Positions 32,549 to 41,754 of a DNA stretch of 64,000 bases are shown piece by piece. This DNA is from Jannaschia sp. CCS1. GTDB taxonomy: Bacteria > Pseudomonadota > Alphaproteobacteria > Rhodobacterales > Rhodobacteraceae. How positions within the stretch are numbered: position 1 is the stretch's first letter; the number at the start of each line of letters is the position of its first letter. The DNA lies in assembly GCF_000013565.1 (NCBI RefSeq), contig NC_007802.1:992001-1056000 (forward strand), given 5' to 3'. The position numbers were made by a program, and so were the translations under genes. The notes under the pieces are model-generated. The model did no database searches. It saw nothing but the letters and a program-made list of their open reading frames with translations, and was not told the DNA's origin.

Positions 32549-33670
32549 TTAGGGTAGGAAATCCGCCGGGTCCACTGCCTCGAACCCGCGCCGCACCTCG
32601 AAATGGAGGAACGACGGATCACCCGCCCCGACCTGCGCCACGGTCTGGCCCTGGTTGATCCGGTCGCCCCGCGACACCGTGATGTTCTGGATGTTGGCAT
32701 AGACCGTCAGGAGGCCGTCCGCGTGGCGGATCACCAGGATCGGCACCTGGTCGGTGTCCTGGGTGATTGCGGCCACGGTGCCGTCGGCTGCGGCCTGGAC
32801 AGGCGTGCCCGCGCTGGCCCCGATATCAATCCCTTCATTGCCGGAGCCATAGCCCCGGATGGTGGAGCCGGAGACCGGGCGGATCAACGGGGCCGAGGAT
32901 TGCGCCGGTGCAGGGGCCGGTGCTGCGGCGGCTGTGCCCGTGCCGGTGCCTTCCAGATCGGGCAGGGCGGCCGTTTCAATGCTGCCGGGCAACGGATTGG
33001 CCGATGACGGCGGCAGCGGGGCCACACTGTCCCCCGGGCGGCTGTTGTCCCGGGTGTCGGCGGCCTCGATCACAATGGGGATCAGAAGGTATTGCCCTTC
33101 GCGCACGGCCAGATTTGGGCCGAGGCCGTTCCATTCGGCCAGGCTGCGGACCGAGACCCCATAGAGGCGGGCGACGGAATAGGCGGTCTCGCCGCGACCC
33201 ACACGGTGGCGGACGGGCTCTTGCCCGGCGGGAAGCTGTGGACCGGACGCGCCGGTCGTGCCGCTGTCGGCGGCGTTGATCGCGGCCCCCGCGATGGAGG
33301 CGATGTCGGTGCCGCTGCCGGTCGTACCACCATCCACGCGGCGTGGCAGGGCCAGAACCTCCCCCACGCGCAGGGCGTCGGCCTCGCTCCGGCCATTGTA
33401 GGAGGCGAGCTCTCCCGCAGGCAGGCCAACGCGGGTGGCCACATCCGCGACCGTATCGCCCCTGCGGGCAATCGCCACCTGGTAGCTGTCGTAGGAAATA
33501 AGGCCCCGGCTGTCAGGCTCGGGCCGGTCGGCGACCGTGACATTGCCGCGCGGGGCATTGGGTCGGAAATCGAAGTCCCACTCCGACGGCGAGCCAACGC
33601 AGGCCGCAAGAAGCAGGGGCGCCAACAGGGGCAGCCTGCGTGCGAGTGTCGTGTGCATGATCAGGCGCAT
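32549..33670 (-). CDS. nlpD: NlpD-like lipoprotein: two LysM domains and degenerate LytM/M23 domain
   Basis: A 373-residue outer-membrane lipoprotein (lipobox LLLAAC). It has two LysM domains (about 65-110 and 155-205), an Ala/Pro-rich linker, and a C-terminal LytM/M23 domain. The zinc motif is degraded: NEGID replaces HxxxD and FLHFEVR replaces HxHFE. That pattern is typical of NlpD/EnvC proteins, which activate cell-wall amidases rather than cut themselves. The start at 33670 follows GAGGAAGG. In many bacteria nlpD follows surE-pcm; here a large RTX gene separates it from pcm. Confidence 0.84.
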   Translation of the reverse strand: MRLIMHTTLARRLPLLAPLLLAACVGSPSEWDFDFRPNAPRGNVTVADRPEPDSRGLISYDSYQVAIARRGDTVADVATRVGLPAGELASYNGRSEADALRVGEVLALPRRVDGGTTGSGTDIASIAGAAINAADSGTTGASGPQLPAGQEPVRHRVGRGETAYSVARLYGVSVRSLAEWNGLGPNLAVREGQYLLIPIVIEAADTRDNSRPGDSVAPLPPSSANPLPGSIETAALPDLEGTGTGTAAAAPAPAPAQSSAPLIRPVSGSTIRGYGSGNEGIDIGASAGTPVQAAADGTVAAITQDTDQVPILVIRHADGLLTVYANIQNITVSRGDRINQGQTVAQVGAGDPSFLHFEVRRGFEAVDPADFLP

Positions 33671-33898
33671 GGCGCTCGAACCTTCCTCAATATGCGGGGT
33701 CTTCAGCCCTCTTTGCGTAGAGTTTACACGCAAATGACAGATTTCGGAAGGGGCACGATGACAAGTGGCGGAGGGCCGCGCGACACACGCCTATTCGGTA
33801 CAATTTTAACTAAGTCTTCCGCAGATTCATGGCGCGCCCACAGCAAGCCTTAACATCAGGCGGATATCTCAGGGGCCTTCGCGCGCAAGGGGCCCGAC

Positions 33899-36751
33899 AT
33901 GGCAACATATTTCGTCACGACATCGAATTGGAATGATCCGTCCTTCTGGTCCTCGATCAATCAATCGGGCGACGGCCATTCGATCGATTTCGGCAATCTA
34001 CCCAGCAACTTTTCGGTGGAGTTCGACAAGGGCAGCGGTCTTGTCACGCTGTCGGACGGGACGTCGACATTCACGATTGGGGATGCCAACCATGGTGGCA
34101 GCTCGGACGCGACCCTGGGTGGCTCCACGCAGTGGACGTATTTCGATAATGTCGAGGGAAGCCAGGGCGATGACAGCTACACCGGTGACAACAGCGCCGA
34201 CAGATATGAAGGCCAGGCCGGCGACGACACAGTGCAGGGCGGTGGTGGCGACGACTACCTTGATGGCTGGCAGGGTGACGACAGCATCGACGGCGAGGAC
34301 GGGGATGACTTCATCTACGGCTACGACGGGAATGATACGATCTCGGGTGGTGCGGGCAACGATACGATTGACGGAGAGGACGGCGACGACAGCATAGACG
34401 GCGGCTCCGGCAATGACAGCCTGAGCGGAGGCGGCGGCAACGATACGATCCAGGGCGGCGATGGCCGCGACACCATTGATGGCGGCTCTGGCAATGACAG
34501 CATTGACGGCGGTGGCGACAGCGACACGATCTCGGGCGGCAGCGGGGCCGACACGATCGACGGGGGTGCGGGCGACGACCAGATCAGCGGGGGCGACGGG
34601 GCCGACGTGATCACAGGGGGCACCGGCGACGACACGATTGACGGCGGCGCAGGGGCCGATGTGATCCACGGCAATGACGGTGACGACAGTCTGGACGGCG
34701 GCACGGGCGACGACACGATCCACGGCGGCGATGGCAGCGATACCATCCTTTTGGGCGATGACGGAAATTCGGGCCGCACGAAGGTCAACGCCGGCGATAA
34801 CCTTCAGGGGACCACCGGCCAGGATGCCTATGAATGGGCGGGCGGTGCGGGAAATTCCGCCGTGATCCGGTTCAATTTGTCCGCGACTGCGGGCGACAGT
34901 GACGGCCTTGCCGATTACGTCGTCGTCACCAACGCAGATGATGCGGGCACTTTAACGATTGGCGATTTCGATATCGGCATCGACACGATCTATATCCAGG
35001 AACCGTGGGCCAATGTCAGCAGTTCGACAGGCGATTACAACGGCACGCCGTTTGAGACCTACACGCTGACCTACGCCGATGGCGCGCAGCAGACCTTCCG
35101 GATTTATCACGATGGCTCAACGCCGCCGAATGTGGCCGACATCTTCTCAACCGGGACGTCACCCTCCGCGGCTGTGCCCGACGGCAACGATAGTGTCACG
35201 GGCGGAAGTGACGCTGATACGTTCGTGGTCTCGGACGGTTTCGGCAACGACACCGTTGAGGGCGGCAGCGGCGGCACCGATTATGACACCATCGACCTCT
35301 CGTCCCTGACGGGGCCCGTCACCGTCTCCTATTCAGGAACCGAGGCGGGCACGATCACCGACGGCACCAATACGATCACCTTCTCGGATATCGAGCATCT
35401 GACCCTTTCAGATCAGGCCGATGTCGTGAACGCGACCAGCGCGACCGAGAGGATTTCCATCGACCTAGGGGCCGGGGATGACAGCCTCACCGACGGGGAC
35501 GGCGACGATTCAATTATCGCGGGCGACGGTGACGATTTCATCATGGCCAATGATGGCAATGATACCATCGAAGGCGGCGCAGGCGACGACGATATTGAGG
35601 GCGGCGGCGGCGCGGACAGCATCGACGGCGGCGACGGCAACGATTTCATCGCGGGCTACGATGTCGCGGGCCTTGCGGCCAACAGCGAGCGCGTCAACAC
35701 CGATGACGGCGCGAACGATACCTTGTCGGGCGGCGCGGGCGAAGACACGCTTCTGGGCGGTGCGGGCGATGATGACCTGGACGGCGGCGCGGACAACGAC
35801 ACCCTGAAGGGTGGCACCGGCAATGACAGCCTCACGGGCGGCGATGGCGATGATACCTTCGTCTATAATGTGGGCGATGGCCTTGATACGATCACCGATT
35901 TCAATGCGGGCAACAGCGGTGATCTGGGTGACGGCGACCCCACGAACAACGATTTCATCGACCTCAGCGCCTACTACGATTCGATCCGGGAATTGCGCGC
36001 TGACTTTGAGGATGACGGCATCCTCAACCAATCCAACGACACGGGGCCGGGGGCTGCCGATTACTCCGACAACACGCAGATGGCTGACGGGGAGGGGATC
36101 GCGTTCCAGAACGCGTCCCGCAACAGCTTCTCCGCCGATTCCACCGGTGTGGTCTGCTTCACCCGCGGCACGGCCATCCGCACCCCGCGCGGGGAGGTCC
36201 TGATCGAAGATCTCCGTGTCGGTGATCTGGTGGATACGCTCGATAATGGCCCGCAACGGCTCGTCTGGATCGGCACGCGAGAGGTCAGTGTCGCGCAGCT
36301 GACGATCTATCCCAACCTGCGCCCGATCCGCATTCAACGGGGCGTCCTGGGCAACACGCGCAAGATGCTGGTGTCGCGTCAGCACGGCATGCTTCTGGGG
36401 CAGGATCACTTCGCCCGCGCCGTTCACCTGAGCAAATGCATGCGCGGCGTGGGGCTGCTGCGCCCCGAGGAGGGCGTGACCTACATCCACCTGTTGTTCG
36501 AGAGCCATCAGGTCGTCTTCGCCGAAGGAATTGCGAGCGAGAGCTTCTACCCCGGCCCCCAGGCATTGGCGATGATGGACGCGGCGGGTCGCGCGGCCCT
36601 GGCCACGCATCTGCCGACACTGAACACCGACGCCCCCACGCTTATGAACGCCCATATCGCCTACGGCCCGCCCGTCCGCGCGTTTCTGGCCAAGCAAGAG
36701 GTGGCGGAGTGGACGCTGCGCGACAGGCCACAATTTGCGTTGGCGGGGTAG
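33899..36751 (+). CDS. RTX calcium-binding repeat protein with C-terminal Hint domain
   Basis: A 950-residue, very acidic protein. Residues about 95-290 and 535-680 are arrays of RTX nonapeptides (GGxGxDxxx, for example GGAGNDTID), which bind calcium and fold as beta-rolls outside the cell. The middle section between them is beta-rich. From C753 a Hint module begins (CFTRGTAIRTPRGEVLIEDL) with a VSRQHGML motif near 825-832; Hint domains self-cleave. No N-terminal signal peptide is visible, as expected for type I secretion. Translation starts after AAGGGG. It interrupts the pcm/nlpD neighbourhood on the other strand. No type I secretion genes are in the window. Confidence 0.88.
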   Translation: MATYFVTTSNWNDPSFWSSINQSGDGHSIDFGNLPSNFSVEFDKGSGLVTLSDGTSTFTIGDANHGGSSDATLGGSTQWTYFDNVEGSQGDDSYTGDNSADRYEGQAGDDTVQGGGGDDYLDGWQGDDSIDGEDGDDFIYGYDGNDTISGGAGNDTIDGEDGDDSIDGGSGNDSLSGGGGNDTIQGGDGRDTIDGGSGNDSIDGGGDSDTISGGSGADTIDGGAGDDQISGGDGADVITGGTGDDTIDGGAGADVIHGNDGDDSLDGGTGDDTIHGGDGSDTILLGDDGNSGRTKVNAGDNLQGTTGQDAYEWAGGAGNSAVIRFNLSATAGDSDGLADYVVVTNADDAGTLTIGDFDIGIDTIYIQEPWANVSSSTGDYNGTPFETYTLTYADGAQQTFRIYHDGSTPPNVADIFSTGTSPSAAVPDGNDSVTGGSDADTFVVSDGFGNDTVEGGSGGTDYDTIDLSSLTGPVTVSYSGTEAGTITDGTNTITFSDIEHLTLSDQADVVNATSATERISIDLGAGDDSLTDGDGDDSIIAGDGDDFIMANDGNDTIEGGAGDDDIEGGGGADSIDGGDGNDFIAGYDVAGLAANSERVNTDDGANDTLSGGAGEDTLLGGAGDDDLDGGADNDTLKGGTGNDSLTGGDGDDTFVYNVGDGLDTITDFNAGNSGDLGDGDPTNNDFIDLSAYYDSIRELRADFEDDGILNQSNDTGPGAADYSDNTQMADGEGIAFQNASRNSFSADSTGVVCFTRGTAIRTPRGEVLIEDLRVGDLVDTLDNGPQRLVWIGTREVSVAQLTIYPNLRPIRIQRGVLGNTRKMLVSRQHGMLLGQDHFARAVHLSKCMRGVGLLRPEEGVTYIHLLFESHQVVFAEGIASESFYPGPQALAMMDAAGRAALATHLPTLNTDAPTLMNAHIAYGPPVRAFLAKQEVAEWTLRDRPQFALAG

Positions 36752-36830
36752 CACGGGGCCATGGGGCATGGGCCGGTTGGTCGCGCGCTGAGATCAGCGG
36801 CAAGCACGGCGGTTCGGGACGCTGCGCGGC

Positions 36831-37499
36831 CTAGTCGCGGGCCGTGCCCTCCACCAGCGGCACAAAGCGGACGGGCATCAACTCGTCATAGTCAAAGCCC
36901 GTCTCCAGCCGCGTGACCTTGATCAGGCTTTGCACCGTGTCCGATTGGCCGACCGGCACGACCATCACGCCCCCGACCTTGAGTTGTTGCAGCAGCGGAC
37001 CCGGGGGGTCTTCAGCGGCGGCGGTGATAAGGATCCGGTCAAAGGGGCCCTGATCCGGCAGCCCGAAGGAGCCGTCGCGGGTCAGCACCGTGATATTGAC
37101 CAAGCCCATCCGCGTGAAAATGATCTCCGCCTCGCGGGTCAGATTGCGGTGGCGGTCAATCGTGTAGATGCGCCGCGCCAGATGGCTGAGGATCGCGGCC
37201 TGATAGCCGGACCCTGTGCCCACCTCCAGCACCGTATCGCGCGGCTGGACGTTCAGCGCCTGCGTCATCAGCCCCACGACGGAGGGCTGGCTGATCGTCT
37301 GGCCCGAACTGATCGGCAGGGGCACGTCTTCATAGGCGCGGGACGCGAAATGACCGCGCACGAACGCGCCGCGATCCACATGCTCCATCGCGGTCAGCAC
37401 GCGTTTATCCATGACGCCCTTCTGGCGCAGCTGGTAGAGGAACTGCATCTTGCGCTCGGCATCAAAGCCTGTCCCCTCGCCGCGCCCGAGGTCGCTCAT
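36831..37499 (-). CDS. pcm: Protein-L-isoaspartate O-methyltransferase
   Basis: Pcm methylates isoaspartyl residues in aged proteins so that they can be repaired. The 222-residue protein has the family regions VDRGAFV, the SAM-binding loop [18 protein letters not shown] and [18 protein letters not shown]. Its ATG is overlapped by the stop of an 18-codon mini-ORF (ATGA), which links it to surE just upstream. A G-rich stretch (GAGGGGGGCGGG) is the only ribosome-binding candidate. Confidence 0.93.
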   Translation of the reverse strand: MSDLGRGEGTGFDAERKMQFLYQLRQKGVMDKRVLTAMEHVDRGAFVRGHFASRAYEDVPLPISSGQTISQPSVVGLMTQALNVQPRDTVLEVGTGSGYQAAILSHLARRIYTIDRHRNLTREAEIIFTRMGLVNITVLTRDGSFGLPDQGPFDRILITAAAEDPPGPLLQQLKVGGVMVVPVGQSDTVQSLIKVTRLETGFDYDELMPVRFVPLVEGTARD

Positions 37500-37552
37500 G
37501 CGCCCGCCCCCCTCATTCGCCCCGCCTCTCTCATTCGCCCCGCCTCTTTCAT
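37496..37552 (-). CDS. 18-residue mini-ORF bridging surE and pcm
   Basis: The frame starts at an ATG that overlaps the surE stop (ATGA at 37549-37552) and ends in a TGA that overlaps the pcm start (ATGA at 37496-37499). It encodes [18 protein letters not shown], three 6-residue near repeats built from an 18-base repeat (GAATGA...GGCGGGGC). AGAGGCGGGG before each internal ATG resembles a ribosome site. It may serve purely to pass ribosomes from surE to pcm. Whether the peptide is made is unknown. Confidence 0.45.
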   Translation of the reverse strand: MKEAGRMREAGRMRGAGA

Positions 37553-37555
37553 TCG
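37509..37555 (-). repeat. 18-bp tandem repeat at the surE stop
   Basis: On the minus strand the unit GAATGARAGAGGCGGGGC occurs twice, followed by a partial third copy GAATGAGGGG. The first copy contains the surE stop codon, so the stop region appears to have been duplicated. The unit length is a multiple of three, which keeps the mini-ORF open. Confidence 0.8.
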
Positions 37556-38340
37556 ATGGCGTCTTTCAGGGATTGAAGCTGATCATAGGCCGTCAGATCG
37601 GCGCGCATTGGCGTGACCGAAATATAGCCGTCGATATTGACCGTGGCGTCGGTGTCCGCGCCCGAGGGCACGTTCTGCGGCGAGCCGGTGATCCACAGGA
37701 ACTTGCGGCCGTTGGGGGCCATGTCCGCTCGCATGCCCATGCCCGTGCCGCCCTCGCGGAAACCCTGGCCCACGGCGCGGATGCCTTTGACGTCCGCGGC
37801 GGCGACGGGCGGGAAATTTACGTTGTAAAACAACTTGTAAGGGTGGCTCTCAAACGCGCCGGGCGCGGCGAGGATCTTGCGGATCACATCGGCCCCATGG
37901 GCGCTTGCGGCCTCGAACGGATTGTCGAGGCTGATGTTTCCCGGCCCGTAATACTGCGACAGCGCGATGGAGGGCAGGCCCTGAATAGCTGCCTCAATCG
38001 CGGCCCCGATGGTGCCGGAATACAGCGTGTTCTCGGCCGAGTTGTTGCCCTTGTTCACGCCCGACAGGATCAGATCGGGGGGCGTGTCCTTGAGTACATC
38101 GTGAAGGCCCGCCAGAACGCAATCGGCGGGGCTGCCCTCGGCGGCAAACCGGCGCGGCCCGAATTCCGAGATCATGGTGGGGTGCGTGTAGGAAATACAG
38201 TGGCCCACGCCCGATTGCTCGAACGCGGGCGCAACGGTCCAGACCTCGCCGCCGGGGCCTGCAATGTCGGTCGCGATTGTGTGGAGGACGTCAAGGCCGG
38301 GGGCGTTGATGCCGTCGTCGTTTGTAATGAGAATACGCAT
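37549..38340 (-). CDS. surE: 5'-nucleotidase SurE
   Basis: SurE is a metal-dependent survival phosphatase acting on nucleoside monophosphates, and in some species on exopolyphosphate. The 263-residue protein begins [16 protein letters not shown], with the metal-binding NDD, and has SGVNKGNN and [12 protein letters not shown]. Length is normal. The start at 38340 matches the family N-terminus, although the ribosome site is weak. Its stop overlaps the mini-ORF that leads into pcm. Confidence 0.94.
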   Translation of the reverse strand: MRILITNDDGINAPGLDVLHTIATDIAGPGGEVWTVAPAFEQSGVGHCISYTHPTMISEFGPRRFAAEGSPADCVLAGLHDVLKDTPPDLILSGVNKGNNSAENTLYSGTIGAAIEAAIQGLPSIALSQYYGPGNISLDNPFEAASAHGADVIRKILAAPGAFESHPYKLFYNVNFPPVAAADVKGIRAVGQGFREGGTGMGMRADMAPNGRKFLWITGSPQNVPSGADTDATVNIDGYISVTPMRADLTAYDQLQSLKDAIE

Positions 38341-38451
38341 GTCTGCGGGTGTAGCTTGTGCCTGCGAGCGCGGCAAGGCGGGGTGGGCTGCGGGACGCTC
38401 CGCGGGGAGGTGTCCTTGCCCAGATGAAGGAGGCGTGAGGATGATGTGGCG

Positions 38452-39174
38452 TCAGGTCTGCGGGCGGAGACGCTGAACGGTGCGGAACGCAACCACGATA
38501 ATAATGCCAACGGCGGCGCCGAGGACGAACATGGTGTCGGCGTCTGAGTTGGTGACGACCACACCGACGAGGGCCCAGATCACGGCAGCGGCATAGGGCA
38601 GGGGATGGGCGGTGTAGCGGATGACAAGGCTGGCCACGACGCCGATGATCACCAGACCGACGATGCTGATGATGGTCAGATCAAGCCCGGTATAGGCCGC
38701 CACGATGGTGGCGCTGGCAACGATGGAGGCGGCGGACAGCCAGCCCGCATAGAGCGCGACAGGGGCGGCGCCGAGAGCCGCGTCAGCCAAGGGCGCGCGG
38801 AACAGCGCGATCAACGCGGTGATCAGCATGGCGATGATCAGAAGCGTGGCGGGGACCGGGGCAGTCAGCGCCACCGGGATCCAGCTGGCCCCCACGGCGA
38901 TGGAGACGAGCAGCGCGGGCCGCATCGCCTGCCATTCCGCCGTGTCGGCGCGTTTGAACAGGCCGAAGCCCGCGCCGACGATCAACCAAAGGTAGATGAC
39001 GCCCCAGATTGCGAAGGCATAGCCCGCCGGTTGGATGGGCGGGTTGTCGACTGGACGCGGCAATTGATCGGGGTTGAAGCCGGTGAATGGCTCGGACAGG
39101 ACCGGCGAGAGGGCGAAGGCGATGGCGGCCAGCAGGACCAGCGCTGCCATCAGTTTTGGGCTGAGATCAGGCAA
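38452..39174 (-). CDS. TspO/MBR-like tryptophan-rich membrane protein
   Basis: A 240-residue integral membrane protein with about seven hydrophobic segments. The [19 protein letters not shown] motif resembles the TspO/MBR (tryptophan-rich sensory) family, but the protein is about 80 residues longer than classical TspO. I chose a TTG start at 39174 because GGAGGG lies 5 bases upstream; this overlaps the serS stop by 8 bases. An ATG at 39150 lacks a ribosome site. TspO proteins bind tetrapyrroles and affect pigment and stress responses; here the role is inferred only from family resemblance. Confidence 0.7.
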   Translation of the reverse strand: MPDLSPKLMAALVLLAAIAFALSPVLSEPFTGFNPDQLPRPVDNPPIQPAGYAFAIWGVIYLWLIVGAGFGLFKRADTAEWQAMRPALLVSIAVGASWIPVALTAPVPATLLIIAMLITALIALFRAPLADAALGAAPVALYAGWLSAASIVASATIVAAYTGLDLTIISIVGLVIIGVVASLVIRYTAHPLPYAAAVIWALVGVVVTNSDADTMFVLGAAVGIIIVVAFRTVQRLRPQT

Positions 39175-40459
39175 GATTGCCCTCCGCTGTGATCCGGGTT
39201 TTGCCGCCGAGCCAGGGGTGCAGGGCGGCGGGCAGGGTGACAGATCCGTCGGCGTTTTGCCCATTTTCCAGCACCGCAATCAAGCAGCGGCCCACGGCGA
39301 GGCCTGAGCCGTTGAGGGTGTGGACAAACTCGGGCTTGCCGCCGTCGGACGGCTTGAAACGCGCATTCATGCGACGGGCCTGGAACGCACCACAGGTGGA
39401 GACCGAGGAGATTTCGCGGTAAGTGTCCTGCCCCGGCAGCCAGGCTTCGATGTCATAGGTTCGCGTTGCGCCAAAGCCCATGTCGCCCGCACACAAAAGC
39501 ACTGTGCGGTAAGGGATTTCCAGCTTGTCGAGGATGCCTTCGGCGCAGGCGAGCATGCGCTGTTGTTCCGCATTCGACTGGTCGGGGTGGGTGACGGAGA
39601 CCATTTCGACCTTCTCGAACTGGTGCTGGCGCAGCATGCCTGCCGTGTCGCGGCCTGCGCTGCCTGCCTCTGACCGGAAGCACAGCGAATGGGCGGCGTA
39701 GCGGTGAGGCAGGGTCGCCTCGTCCACAATATTGCCGCTGTCCAGCGAGGTCAGCGTGACTTCGGACGTGGGGATCAGCCACCAGCCATTGGTCGTCTGG
39801 TAGCTGTCCTCGGCAAACTTGGGCAGCTGGCCGGTGCCGTACATCGTCTCATCGCGCACCAGCACGGGCGCGTTGATCTCGGTCAGGCCGTTCTCTTCGG
39901 TATGGGTATCGAGCATGAATTGCGCCAGCGCGCGGTGCACACGGGCGACCGCGCCCTTCAGCGTCACGAAGCGCGCACCGGAGAGTTTTGCGGCCGTCTC
40001 GAAGTCCATCGACGCGGCAATGCCGGGAATGTCGAAATGCTCTAAGGGTTTGAAATCAAAGGCGCGCGGGGTGCCGCGACGATGCTGCTCCACGTTGTCA
40101 TCTTCATCGGCGCCTGCGGGCACATCTGGCGACGGCAGGTTGGGCAGCGCCTCCAGAATCGCGGTCAGTTCAGCGTCTTTTGCCTTGGCTTCCTCGTCCA
40201 GCCGGGCGATCTCATCCTTCTTGGTGGAGACCAGCGCGCGCAGGCGTTCAAACTCCGCCTCATCGCCCGAAGCCTTGGCTTTTCCGACCTCTTTCGAGGC
40301 TGCGTTGCGGTCTGCCTGAGCCGTTTCAGCCTGGGTGATCGCGGCGCGGCGCGCCTCGTCAATCGCCAGAATGTCGGCGGAGGCAGCGGACAATCCCCGA
40401 AGCGCCAGAGCGGCGTCAAAAGCAGCAGGGGTCTCGCGGATCGCGCGGATATCATGCAT
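39167..40459 (-). CDS. serS: Seryl-tRNA synthetase
   Basis: This enzyme charges tRNA-Ser and tRNA-Sec. The 430-residue protein has the N-terminal long antiparallel coiled-coil arm (residues about 30-100) that grips the tRNA variable arm, and class II motifs 2 and 3 ([26 protein letters not shown] region and [19 protein letters not shown]). GGAGG lies 6 bases before the ATG. It heads a minus-strand cluster with the TspO-like gene, surE and pcm. Confidence 0.96.
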   Translation of the reverse strand: MHDIRAIRETPAAFDAALALRGLSAASADILAIDEARRAAITQAETAQADRNAASKEVGKAKASGDEAEFERLRALVSTKKDEIARLDEEAKAKDAELTAILEALPNLPSPDVPAGADEDDNVEQHRRGTPRAFDFKPLEHFDIPGIAASMDFETAAKLSGARFVTLKGAVARVHRALAQFMLDTHTEENGLTEINAPVLVRDETMYGTGQLPKFAEDSYQTTNGWWLIPTSEVTLTSLDSGNIVDEATLPHRYAAHSLCFRSEAGSAGRDTAGMLRQHQFEKVEMVSVTHPDQSNAEQQRMLACAEGILDKLEIPYRTVLLCAGDMGFGATRTYDIEAWLPGQDTYREISSVSTCGAFQARRMNARFKPSDGGKPEFVHTLNGSGLAVGRCLIAVLENGQNADGSVTLPAALHPWLGGKTRITAEGNLA

Positions 40460-40535
40460 GGGGAGCCTCCGTCATTGCGTGTGATGCGCGGGGTATGCCG
40501 CAAAGCCGGGCGCGGGGGAAGAGGCCGGTTTCGCG

Positions 40536-40580
40536 GTGTAATTATCCTGTCGTGAAACTGTAGTTTTTCCATAATTACAC
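40536..40580. promoter_or_regulatory. AT-rich inverted repeat upstream of serS
   Basis: GTGTAATTAT (40536-40545) and ATAATTACAC (40571-40580) are perfect 10-bp inverted copies 25 bases apart, in an otherwise GC-rich region. AAACTGTAGTTT, a smaller inverted pair, lies between them. It sits 77-121 bases upstream of serS and 31 bases past the protease stop. It could be an operator pair or part of the serS promoter. Confidence 0.45.
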
Positions 40581-40610
40581 GATTTTCGCACAGATTGCGC
40601 AGGACGGGGC

Positions 40611-41348
40611 TTAATCTGTGCGATCGCGCTCAGTCGTGAGGGGTGCGGGCAGGGCCAGAACCTCCGCCAGGGCGGGCCAGTGATCGGGTTCCAGCGGGGC
40701 GGCGGCGCTGCGCACCGGACCGCTGCCGCTGATCTGCGCCACGAGAATGCCAACCAGTCGCGGGCCGTCTTCCGTGAGCCGCAGCAATGCGCCGCCGGAT
40801 TGACCGTTCACGACGTGGCAATCGCTGACGAGGGGGGTGTCGTCACGGATCTGAATGGCACAGGGCGCATGACCACGGACGACGTCGGAGGGTTGCGCAT
40901 TGACGAAGCCATAGGTGCCATGGGGCAGGGCGGGGTCGGCTGCGGCCAGCGGCATGGGTGTGGCGAGGTCCGCGGGAACCGCCTCGGCCAATCGCAAAAT
41001 GGCCAGGTCGGTGCGGAAGTCGGCAATCGTGAGGGCAGGACTGCGCGCCGGTTCCGGGTGGCGCAGACGCTCAATCACCGCGAATTGGCGCGGAGTGGGG
41101 CCCGGAACAATCACAACCTGCTGACGTGTGGCCGGAGCGGCGGCGCAGTGACCCGCAGTCAGAACGGCCCGGGGCGCGATGAGGACAGCAGTGCACCCAC
41201 CGCGCGTGGCCCCGACCCGGCGCAACCGCACGATTGCGGAGAGCTGCGCCTCGACAAAGGCGGGCGGGAGCTGGGGCGCATCGGCGATGTCGGCCTGCGC
41301 GGGGGCGGGGGCGGTCAGGATCAGGAGCACGAGGAGCAAACGGGTCAT
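40611..41348 (-). CDS. Trypsin-like serine peptidase
   Basis: A 245-residue exported protein. The start MTRLLLVLLILTAPAPAQA is a short Sec signal peptide. The triad is His in LTAGHC, Asp in RTDLAILRL, and Ser in GQSGGALL. Unlike the two proteases at 25.6-28.1 kb it has no accessory domain and carries GQSGG instead of GDSGS. It resembles minimal trypsin-fold proteins of roseobacters. Substrate unknown. Confidence 0.85.
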   Translation of the reverse strand: MTRLLLVLLILTAPAPAQADIADAPQLPPAFVEAQLSAIVRLRRVGATRGGCTAVLIAPRAVLTAGHCAAAPATRQQVVIVPGPTPRQFAVIERLRHPEPARSPALTIADFRTDLAILRLAEAVPADLATPMPLAAADPALPHGTYGFVNAQPSDVVRGHAPCAIQIRDDTPLVSDCHVVNGQSGGALLRLTEDGPRLVGILVAQISGSGPVRSAAAPLEPDHWPALAEVLALPAPLTTERDRTD

Positions 41349-41754
41349 GGCGGGGAGTATGGCCCGGGGAGCGGTGCGGTTGGTAGGGGGATGTGGCGGT
41401 GGGCCGGGTGCCGGAGCAGACGGGTAGGGTGATTGCGGCGGCATAAACGCATTTGACCTGCACGACACATCGCGGGGCCGGGCTGCGAATTTGAACGTTT
41501 GGCGGGAGGCCGGGGCGCCACCGGTTCGCTGTGCGCCCCAGCAGAGTTTTCGTTCCGGGGGGGGGCGGCGGGTGGCCAAACCCGATTGAATATTCACGAG
41601 GACCGGCGTAGCATTTTCCATAGGGCCCTGCTCGGCCCTCGCCCCTCCATCGGGGAAGCATTCGACATGCGGAGCGAGACGATTTCGAACCTGACCTGTT
41701 CGAGCACGCGCATAAGGAGGGATTGCGCAGACCGTTCGTTAGAGGAGGTTCAAG
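41349..41754. other. 406-bp intergenic region with long leader before the DnaB-like gene
   Basis: No gene is supported. The region contains a run of nine G residues near 41557-41566, the promoter candidate at 41586-41614, and two short hairpins in the presumed leader (AGGGCC/GGCCCT near 41622-41639, and a CCCC/GGGG pair near 41642-41655). The end has GAGGAGG just before the next ATG. Confidence 0.6.
41586..41614 (+). promoter_or_regulatory. Candidate sigma-70 promoter of the DnaB-like gene
   Basis: TTGAAT and TAGCAT are spaced by exactly 17 bases, each matching four of six consensus bases. Transcription from here would give a leader of about 130 bases. Read by eye only. Confidence 0.45.

Noticed and set aside
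34250-35850. Short direct repeats as a CRISPR array
   Set aside because: The repeats are in-frame RTX nonapeptide codons with no unique spacers and no cas gene nearby.
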